NCBI RefSeq assembly: GCF_014269395.1 | Contig: NZ_JACOGK010000011.1 | Location: forward strand, 1 to 64,000 | Direction of reading: 5' to 3' | Source: Megasphaera hominis | GTDB taxonomy: Bacteria; Bacillota; Negativicutes; Veillonellales; Megasphaeraceae | DNA length: 64,000 bases | In this document: one piece after another, positions 58,013 to 64,000 of the stretch | Layout: every line of letters begins with the position of its first letter | Numbering within the stretch: position 1 is the stretch's first letter | The notes under the pieces: model-generated | What the model was told of the DNA's origin: nothing | Database searches by the model: none | Seen by the model: only the letters and a program-made list of their open reading frames with translations | Position numbers and translations under genes: made by a program

Positions 58013-59929
58013 ATGACGGAAAATTATCAGGGATACTCAGATCAGTATATCAGGTATTTGGAACTCTTAGCGAAGGAATATCCGACGCAGGCAGCGACGT
58101 TTACGGAAATCATTAACCTGCAGGCTATCGTTAACTTGCCTAAGGGGACGGAACATTTCATGAGTGACCTTCACGGGGAATATGATGCCTTTTATCATAT
58201 TTTGAATAATTGCTCCGGCGTTATCCGGGAAAAAGTAGAAATGCTCTTTAACCATTCTATGACGAAGGAAGAGCAGGATAATTTCCTGACCCTCATTTAT
58301 TATCCAAAAGAAAAATTGGACCTCATGAGCCGCAAAGGGGAGCTGAACGATAAGTGGGCCCGCAAGACCTTGCACCAGCTGATCCGCCTGGCCAAGCTGC
58401 TGTCGTCCAAGTATACCCGTTCGAAAGTGCGTAAAGCCATGCCGCAGGTCTTCCGCTTCGTCATCGATGAATTGCTCCATGCCCAGGTCGATGAAGATAA
58501 AAACCGCTCGGTATATCATTCCAAGATCTTAGATACCATCTTGGAAACGGGCAGTACGCGGCAGTTTATCTACGCCCTGACTGCGTTAGTAAAACGGCTG
58601 GCTGTAGACCATTTGCACATTATTGGCGATATTTACGACCGGGGGCCTCATGCCGATAAGATTATGGATAACCTCATGCAGCACCATTCCCTCGATATTC
58701 AATGGGGCAACCACGATATCCTCTGGATGGGTGCTGCGGCAGGCAGCCCGGCGTGCATTGCGAACGTGCTGCGCAACAATGTGCGCTACCATAACATGGA
58801 AATCCTGGAAAGCGGCTATGGCATCAGCCTGCGGCCACTGGCCCTGTTTGCCCTGAAGAATTATACCCATGATGACGGTATGGATCCCATGGTCAAAGCG
58901 ATTAATGCCATGCTGTTCAAATTGGAAGGGCAGGTCATTTTCCGTCATCCGGAATACAATATGGATGACCGCCTCTTATTCCATAAAATCGATTTGACAA
59001 CGGGGACAGTGACCCTTGATTCCGGCACGTATGAATTGACGACGACGGATTTTCCGACCTTTAATCCGGCCGATCCCTATACGCTTTCGCCGGAAGAACA
59101 CTGCATCATGACAGAACTTCAGAATGAATTTATGCAGAGTGAACGGCTGCAAAAGCATATGCGCTTCCTCTACAGCCACGGTTCCATGTACCGCTGCTTT
59201 AATAACAACCTCCTTTTCCACGGCAGCCTGCCGCTCAATGACGATGGCAGCTTTAAGGAAATTTATTTTGACGGCCGTCCCTATAAAGGCCGTTCCTTTA
59301 TGGATCATGCCGATCACGTAGCCCGTCAGGCCTTCCTCAAACGGGACACGGAAAGCCTCGACTATATGTGGTATATGTGGGGCGGTCCTGATTCGCCCGT
59401 TTCCGGCCGTGTCGTAAAGACCTTTGAACGCAGCTATATTGCCGATCAAAGCACGTGGAAAGAACCGGAAAATGCCTATTTCCATCTCAATCGCGATAAG
59501 GATGAATGCGTCAAAATCCTGCATGAATTCGGCATCGATTCGCCGCAAGGCCACATCATTAATGGTCATACACCGGTCAAAGTAAAGAAAGGCGAAAGCC
59601 CTATTCGTGCAGAAGGTAAGGAAATCTGCATCGATGGCGGTTTTTGCAAAGCCTATCAGAATTCTACCGGCATTGCCGGCTATACGCTCATCTTCAATTC
59701 CCACGGCATACGCATTAAATCGCACTATCCTTTCAAGGATGTAGACCAGGTGCTGCGGACCAACGTCGATATGGAGTCGGACTCCATGCAGGTCGAGCTG
59801 GAACCTAAGCGCGTCATGATCGGCGATACAGATAACGGTAAAAAGATTTTACAGATGATCGATGACTTAAAGGCCTTGCTGCAGGCCTACAGAGATGGCA
59901 TCATTATGGAACGTAAAGAAGCCAATTAG
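58013..59929 (+). CDS. fbp: fructose-1,6-bisphosphatase, class III
   Basis: 638 residues, the long Firmicute-type FBPase of gluconeogenesis. Metallophosphatase motifs: FMSDLHGEYDAF (metal Asp and His), HIIGDIYDRGPHADKI, IQWGNHDILWMG (Asn/His) and HIINGHTPVKVKKGE (His). Length fits the class (about 640). The organism needs gluconeogenesis when growing on lactate or amino acids. ATG after AAAGGGTG. Single gene with its own terminator. Confidence 0.96.
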   Translation: MTENYQGYSDQYIRYLELLAKEYPTQAATFTEIINLQAIVNLPKGTEHFMSDLHGEYDAFYHILNNCSGVIREKVEMLFNHSMTKEEQDNFLTLIYYPKEKLDLMSRKGELNDKWARKTLHQLIRLAKLLSSKYTRSKVRKAMPQVFRFVIDELLHAQVDEDKNRSVYHSKILDTILETGSTRQFIYALTALVKRLAVDHLHIIGDIYDRGPHADKIMDNLMQHHSLDIQWGNHDILWMGAAAGSPACIANVLRNNVRYHNMEILESGYGISLRPLALFALKNYTHDDGMDPMVKAINAMLFKLEGQVIFRHPEYNMDDRLLFHKIDLTTGTVTLDSGTYELTTTDFPTFNPADPYTLSPEEHCIMTELQNEFMQSERLQKHMRFLYSHGSMYRCFNNNLLFHGSLPLNDDGSFKEIYFDGRPYKGRSFMDHADHVARQAFLKRDTESLDYMWYMWGGPDSPVSGRVVKTFERSYIADQSTWKEPENAYFHLNRDKDECVKILHEFGIDSPQGHIINGHTPVKVKKGESPIRAEGKEICIDGGFCKAYQNSTGIAGYTLIFNSHGIRIKSHYPFKDVDQVLRTNVDMESDSMQVELEPKRVMIGDTDNGKKILQMIDDLKALLQAYRDGIIMERKEAN

Positions 59930-59942
59930 GCAGACAAAAATA

Positions 59943-59981
59943 GAGAAAGCCCGCCCGTTTGGGGCAGGCTTTCTTTGTTTT
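59943..59981 (+). terminator. terminator of fbp
   Basis: Stem AGAAAGCCCGCCC/GGGGCAGGCTTTCT (one G-U) and T-rich tail. Confidence 0.85.
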
Positions 59982-60024
59982 CTCCCCGAAGCAGCCACTA
60001 CGGATCCGGCGTCCGGGCGCAGAC

Positions 60025-60078
60025 AAAAAAGAAGCTGCACGAAAAGGATGACTCCTTTTCGTACAGCTTCTTTTTATA
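60025..60078 (-). terminator. terminator of gdhA
   Basis: Stem AAAAAGAAGCTG/CAGCTTCTTTTT enclosing ACGAAAAGGA/TCCTTTTCGT; T run on the minus strand. Confidence 0.9.
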
Positions 60079-60096
60079 TTATGAGGTGGTTAGGTA

Positions 60097-61446
60097 TTAG
60101 AATACACCTTGCTGCAACATAGCATCAGCAACACGTTCGAAACCGGCGATGTTAGCGCCTGCTACGAGGTTGTAGCCTAAGCCGTTCCGTTCTGCAGCGT
60201 CAACGGAGTTCTGATAAATCGTGTTCATGATTTCATGGAGACGATCGTCAACTTCTTTTTCTGTCCAAACGAGGCGTTCGCTGTTCTGGCTCATTTCCAG
60301 AGCGGATACGGATACGCCACCGGCGTTAACAGCTTTGGACGGAGCAACAACCATGTTCGGCTGAGCCATTAAGAATTTCAGAGCATCGTTCGTTGTCGGC
60401 ATGTTGGCAACTTCGATGTAGTAGCGGATACCGTTAGCAACGATCTGTTCTGCTTCTTTCATATGAACGTCGTTCTGCATAGCCGACGGCATGATGATAT
60501 CGGCTTTTACGCCCCACGGTTTTTCACCAGCATGGAATTCGACGCCAAATTTATCAGCATAATCTTTTACGACGTTGCGGCCGCTGGCACGCATTTCGAG
60601 GAGGTAGTTGATCTTTTCTTCTGTCGTAACGCCATCGGGATCATAGATGTAGCCATCCGGACCGGACAGGGTAACAACTTTAGCGCCTAATTCAGCAGCT
60701 TTCTTGCAGATGCCCCAGCAAACGTTACCGAAACCGGCAGCGGCGATGGTTTTACCTTTAATATCTTCGCCATCATGTTTGAGGACGTTTTCCAGATAAT
60801 ATACAGCGCCATAGCCTGTAGCTTCCGGACGGATACGGGAACCGCCATAGCTAAAGCCTTTGCCTGTGAGGACGCCGTTTTCGAAAACGCCTTTCAGACG
60901 ACGATATTCGCCAAAGAGGTACCCGATTTCACGGCCACCAACGCCCATATCACCAGCAGGAACGTCGATATCAGGACCAATGTAGCGATACAGAGCCTGC
61001 ATGAAGCTCTGGCAGAAACGCATTACTTCAGCATCGGATTTGCCAGCCGGATCAAAGTCGGAACCGCCTTTAGCACCGCCGATAGGAAGACCCGTCAGGG
61101 AGTTTTTGAAGATCTGTTCAAAGCCCAGGAATTTGATGATGCCGGGGTATACGTTCTTCTGGAAACGGAGGCCGCCTTTGTATGGCCCAATAGCGCCATT
61201 GAACTGGCAACGATAACCTGTATTCGTATGGAATTTGCCGTTGTCATCTTCCCAGACAACGCGGAACGTAAACATGCGTTCCGGTTCAACGATACGATTC
61301 AAAAGATCATATTTTTCATATTCAGGATGACGTTCTACTAACGGTTCCAGCGAAGATAATACTTCTTCTACGGTCTGGACGAATTCCGGTTCGTTAGCGT
61401 GTTTTACTTTTACATTTTCGATTACTGATGCGAGATACTGGTTCAT
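60097..61446 (-). CDS. gdhA: glutamate dehydrogenase (NADP-type, hexameric)
   Basis: 449 residues, the classical 450-residue GdhA form. Motifs: GGLRFQKNVYPGIIKFLGFEQ and LPIGGAKGGSDFDP with the catalytic Lys, PAGDMGVGGREIGYLFGEYR, then the Rossmann block IAAAGFGNVCWG. It links ammonia and 2-oxoglutarate to glutamate. The GAGFGNV and following residues fit the NADP-preferring bacterial branch, but cofactor is not certain. Monocistronic; ATG after GAGGTG. Confidence 0.95.
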   Translation of the reverse strand: MNQYLASVIENVKVKHANEPEFVQTVEEVLSSLEPLVERHPEYEKYDLLNRIVEPERMFTFRVVWEDDNGKFHTNTGYRCQFNGAIGPYKGGLRFQKNVYPGIIKFLGFEQIFKNSLTGLPIGGAKGGSDFDPAGKSDAEVMRFCQSFMQALYRYIGPDIDVPAGDMGVGGREIGYLFGEYRRLKGVFENGVLTGKGFSYGGSRIRPEATGYGAVYYLENVLKHDGEDIKGKTIAAAGFGNVCWGICKKAAELGAKVVTLSGPDGYIYDPDGVTTEEKINYLLEMRASGRNVVKDYADKFGVEFHAGEKPWGVKADIIMPSAMQNDVHMKEAEQIVANGIRYYIEVANMPTTNDALKFLMAQPNMVVAPSKAVNAGGVSVSALEMSQNSERLVWTEKEVDDRLHEIMNTIYQNSVDAAERNGLGYNLVAGANIAGFERVADAMLQQGVF

Positions 61447-61512
61447 AAATAATCACCTCATTTAAAATAATTTGGACTTAATAGGTTACCTCGAACTTCT
61501 CTCTACGGCCTT

Positions 61513-61540
61513 ATCATAACACTTTTTCTTTTTTTTGCAA
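61513..61540 (-). promoter_or_regulatory. predicted promoter of gdhA
   Basis: Minus strand -35 TTGCAA (61535-61540), 16-base A-rich spacer, -10 TATGAT (61513-61518). Confidence 0.65.
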
Positions 61541-61903
61541 ATACCGCAATGTGAAAATAAATTACGTAAAATGAATGATAAATTAATAATTTAAAATAAA
61601 TTCAATAAGAGTAATGAAATATGATGATATTTTTTGAAAAAATAAAAATAAGTACCGACATATACCTTAAAATTATTTTTTACATGATTTCTGAGAATGC
61701 ATGGAGAGTGTATTATGTTACTTTGCTATAAATGACAATAGTATATGTTACTATATCTGTTTTTGAAATAAATAGAGGTATAATATAAATAAAACATTAT
61801 ATAGTAAAAAAGTATTAGAAACACGAATCGTAATGGCGCGAGAACGATTGCAGCGCACGACAGGGAAACATAAAATCCCTGCGACAGGAAAATAGAACGG
61901 GTG

Positions 61904-61931
61904 TTACCAAAGGGGAACTCTATGGTATAAT
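61904..61931 (+). promoter_or_regulatory. predicted promoter of the SUFU-domain gene
   Basis: -10 TATAAT (61926-61931) is perfect; -35 TTACCA (61904-61909) is weak, with a 16-base spacer. Confidence 0.5.
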
Positions 61932-61961
61932 ACAAAGTGAGTATACTAAGGAGTGGTAACG

Positions 61962-62690
61962 ATGAATACTGACAGTAACAGCAAGGCAGCTTGCTATTTT
62001 TCCCTGAATGATCGATCGACAGAGCGGGTGTCCCTGATTCATCGTGAATATACAGAAGAAGTACAGGCTCATTTTCAGGGCCTGTTTCCAGCACGACAGT
62101 GCGTAATTATACAGGATGAATCTGATTGTCCCTTACCGATTGATCTGGCAGTGATGTATCCTACAGAGGAAGAGCCCTTTTACTTGGTCTACACGCTGGG
62201 TATGAGCGCGGCGCCTATGAAGTATCCTGCCGGTCCGGAAATGCCCGAAGGACGGGAATCTTACAGTGAGCTGTGCATTATTTTGCCGGCCGACTGGTCT
62301 TTAGCTGCCCATGGACAGATAGATGTGTCAGCCCAGCACAACTGGCCGTTGGCCATGCTGCGTTCGCTGGCAAAGTTTCCGCATGTACACCAATTGTGGA
62401 TGTCCTACGGCTTTGTTCTGCCCAATTCGGAAAACGGGGAAACCTTTGCACCGGATACGGAACTGAGCGGTGTCCTGATCGTGCAGTTTGAAGGGGAACT
62501 AGGCGAGCTGCATATGACCGATGGTGCGGTCGTGCAGATACTAATGCCTGTTTTATTGTATAAAGATGAATTGGATTTGTATGATGAAATCGGCCCGGAT
62601 ACGCTCTTGGACCATATTTTGGATTGTACAGATGGCTCCTTTATGCTTAACGTAAAACGGCCCGATACGGCAAAATTGACAGGATTTTAA
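61962..62690 (+). CDS. suppressor-of-fused (SUFU) domain protein
   Basis: 242 residues, cytosolic. It shows the bacterial SUFU-like pattern: IDLAVMYPTEEEPFYLVYTLGMSAAPMKYP, then ESYSELCIILPADW, a WPLAMLRSLAKFPHVHQLWMSYGFVLPN helix and strand, and a final strand set near LSGVLIVQF. Bacterial SUFU proteins are often immunity proteins or partners of polymorphic toxins, but many are of unknown role and no toxin lies beside it. The ATG at 61962 follows AAGGAG; a GTG at 61953 lies in that site. The FAD-subunit gene follows by 22 bases. Confidence 0.78.
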   Translation: MNTDSNSKAACYFSLNDRSTERVSLIHREYTEEVQAHFQGLFPARQCVIIQDESDCPLPIDLAVMYPTEEEPFYLVYTLGMSAAPMKYPAGPEMPEGRESYSELCIILPADWSLAAHGQIDVSAQHNWPLAMLRSLAKFPHVHQLWMSYGFVLPNSENGETFAPDTELSGVLIVQFEGELGELHMTDGAVVQILMPVLLYKDELDLYDEIGPDTLLDHILDCTDGSFMLNVKRPDTAKLTGF

Positions 62691-62712
62691 TCTATGAGAG
62701 GAGTGGATCCCT

Positions 62713-63534
62713 GTGGTCTCCAGCGATGGCATTATTGTGCCCAAGACACCTGCTGAAGCATACAGCGCCTATAAAACAGTAAATTCAGCTGTTTTAGTGG
62801 CAGGCTCTCAATCACTAAAGCGTCAGCAGGCACACTATACATTGGCAATTGATTTGAAACAGACCGGCTTGAATTATATAGAAGACAGAGGCGATGAGAT
62901 CGCCATTGGCGCCATGACGACCATGGCCGAGTTAGAAGCGTCACCCTTATTGCGTACCCTGGCAGGAGGTGTGATTCCGGCGAGCCTGAAAGAGTGGAGT
63001 GACAAGGAATTAAAACGCCAGGCTACCTTAGGCGGCCTGTTGGCGTCTAAACCGCATTTTTCCGTGTTGATTCCCCTTTTGCTCTCGCTGACCGTCGACG
63101 TCGTCTTGCAGGATAAGGGGCGCATGGGTCTCAACGATTATTTATATTGTCCGCCTATGGGGGAAATGATTACCGAAGTCGTCATTGCCCGGGAATTTAT
63201 CTATACGGCCTATACGGCCTGCCGCACGCAGCCGGGCCAGATTCCTTATTTAGTAGGCGCCGTATCCCTGCAGGAGGACCGCTGGAAAATCGTCGTCGGC
63301 GGCCGTCCGGGCCTGGCGATGCTTGCTGAAAATGCCAGTGCCGAGCTGACCGATAAAGGCCTGGCAGCCCGGGAAAATGTGGCCCATATGGTCAGCGAAG
63401 AACTGGAATTTGGCAACTATGGTACGTGCTCCGAAAACGAGCGCCGCCAGCTGACCATCGATATGGTGCGGAGCCTGATTAAAAAGGCCTGGAAGGGCTA
63501 TAGCCGGCAGAACAGCCAAGGGACAAAGAAATAA
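62713..63534 (+). CDS. FAD-binding subunit of a molybdopterin dehydrogenase type (CoxM/XdhB-like), orphan
   Basis: 273 residues. N-terminal FAD-binding domain resembling CoxM/XdhB: VLVAGSQSLKRQQ stands where AGGTDLxP is usual, DLKQTGLNYI follows, then EIAIGAMTTMAELEASPLL and RQATLGGLLASKPHFSVLIPLLLSL (cf. RNxATxGGN). The second half resembles the CO-dehydrogenase flavoprotein C-terminal domain. No large molybdenum subunit or 2Fe-2S subunit lies in the window. The first glycine-rich loop is degenerate, so FAD binding may be weak. GTG start at 62713 after GAGAGGAG. Confidence 0.78.
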   Translation: MVSSDGIIVPKTPAEAYSAYKTVNSAVLVAGSQSLKRQQAHYTLAIDLKQTGLNYIEDRGDEIAIGAMTTMAELEASPLLRTLAGGVIPASLKEWSDKELKRQATLGGLLASKPHFSVLIPLLLSLTVDVVLQDKGRMGLNDYLYCPPMGEMITEVVIAREFIYTAYTACRTQPGQIPYLVGAVSLQEDRWKIVVGGRPGLAMLAENASAELTDKGLAARENVAHMVSEELEFGNYGTCSENERRQLTIDMVRSLIKKAWKGYSRQNSQGTKK

Positions 63535-63576
63535 TCGTATAACGGCAAGCGTGAATTCAGAAAGGAAACAGCAAGC

Positions 63577-64000
63577 GTGAAACTAAAATTATTGACCGGT
63601 GTACTGGCTATTTTCTTTCTGGCCTGTGCAGCCTGGTTCTTTTCGACCCGTCAAGATACCACGGCCCCTTCAGGCAATGCCGAAGCGCGGACTGTCGTCC
63701 AGGTCAAGGAAGCCGCTGTGGCCTGGCTGGGTGATGATTTTTCTTTGCCCGATAAGGCGAATGAACGGCCTGTTTATGATGCGTACACATTGGAGCAGCG
63801 CCGGCATAAAGGGCTGCCTATAACATACGCCGGTACGCGTCCTTATTGGTATGGCGATCATGTGGCATACCTTACCTTTGATGACGGACCTAGCGATAAA
63901 AACACAGAGGCTATTCTAAAGATCCTGCAGGATGAGCATATTCATGCAACGTTTTTTCTGACAGGGAAAAATGTAGAGCGCTACCCGGAAGTGGTCAAGG
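63577..64000 (+). CDS. polysaccharide deacetylase (CE4), cut by the window end
   Basis: Only the first 141 codons are present. Start GTG at 63577 after AAAGGA; N-terminal membrane anchor or signal (LLTGVLAIFFLACAAWFF), a spacer of about 80 residues, then the CE4 domain starting with VAYLTFDDGPSDKNTEAIL (catalytic Asp and metal Asp) and ATFFLTGKN. It looks like a PdaB-like/peptidoglycan GlcNAc deacetylase. The HxxxH motif lies beyond the window. Follows the FAD-subunit gene by 42 bases. Confidence 0.8.
   Translation, partial: MKLKLLTGVLAIFFLACAAWFFSTRQDTTAPSGNAEARTVVQVKEAAVAWLGDDFSLPDKANERPVYDAYTLEQRRHKGLPITYAGTRPYWYGDHVAYLTFDDGPSDKNTEAILKILQDEHIHATFFLTGKNVERYPEVVK

Larger units (their letters stand above)
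61447..61961. other. 515-base AT-rich intergenic region
   Basis: Between divergent gdhA and the SUFU-domain gene. It holds the gdhA promoter near 61513-61540, the SUFU gene promoter near 61904-61931 and a small hairpin CAGGGA/TCCCTG (61859-61879). The centre (61560-61800) is very AT-rich with no convincing gene or RNA; short open frames there have no ribosome site. Confidence 0.6.

Overview
The window reads as chromosomal DNA of a diderm Firmicute of the class Negativicutes, most likely a Megasphaera-like member of the Veillonellaceae. This rests on three points: Firmicute-type control (strong AGGAGG ribosome sites, a T-box leader, class III fructose-bisphosphatase); a protein with signal peptide, coiled coil and C-terminal beta-barrel, which only makes sense with an outer membrane; and anaerobic amino-acid and organic-acid metabolism (ferredoxin-dependent 2-oxoacid oxidoreductase, CoA transferase, [FeFe]-hydrogenase-like protein, lactate/glycolate-type flavoprotein, glutamate dehydrogenase). 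The species is inference. No prophage, insertion sequence, CRISPR array or rRNA gene was seen.

Layout. 0.2-8.5 kb: transporters (NCS2 nucleobase permease, NSS and SSS sodium symporters, MscS channel, MFS carrier) and a secreted SGNH hydrolase. 8.55-8.86 kb: tRNA-Val(CAC) and tRNA-Ala(GGC). 9.1-20 kb: a seven-gene, tightly packed Pel-type exopolysaccharide operon: PelD with an N-terminal SDR-like domain, PelE, a DUF2194 deacetylase, PelF, PelG, a coiled-coil/beta-barrel protein and a GH114-like lipoprotein. 20-27.8 kb: four cyclic-di-GMP genes in the order DGC, PDE, PDE, DGC with degenerate EAL. 27.8-30.6 kb: YgiT-type zinc-finger protein, [FeFe]-hydrogenase-like protein, dipeptide epimerase. 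30.7-34.3 kb: a leader resembling the 5' half of a TPP riboswitch, with a terminator, ahead of a phosphonate-type ABC transporter whose permease is a fused dimer. 34.4-38.6 kb: D-2-hydroxyacid dehydrogenase and an envelope cluster (CE4 deacetylase lipoprotein, phosphodiester glycosidase, two unknowns). 38.7-42.7 kb: two overlapping ketopantoate-reductase paralogues, tRNA-Gly(CCC), a small secreted protein and a BASS-family transporter behind an isoleucine-type T-box. 43-50.6 kb: FAD-linked oxidase, family 4 uracil-DNA glycosylase with YbaK, two nitrilase-family amidases around an AEC transporter and an M20 hydrolase, and a LysR regulator. 50.9-57.8 kb: KorDABC-type oxidoreductase (beta subunit frameshifted), CoA transferase, aminotransferase, AspT-like transporter. 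58-64 kb: Fbp, GdhA, a SUFU-domain protein, an orphan FAD-binding subunit and a CE4 deacetylase cut by the window end.

How the parts fit. The clearest system is the Pel locus with its signalling genes. PelD keeps an RxxD c-di-GMP inhibitory-site motif beside a dead GGDEF signature, so it looks like a receptor. Two likely cyclases and two likely phosphodiesterases follow directly and could set its ligand level. PelB and PelC, the outer-membrane parts of proteobacterial Pel, are not recognisable; the coiled-coil/beta-barrel protein sits in their place. A second unit, korDABC plus CoA transferase, would turn a 2-oxoacid into an acyl-CoA and move the CoA on to another acid, but a one-base deletion inside the ThDP motif of the beta subunit breaks the reading frame in this sequence.
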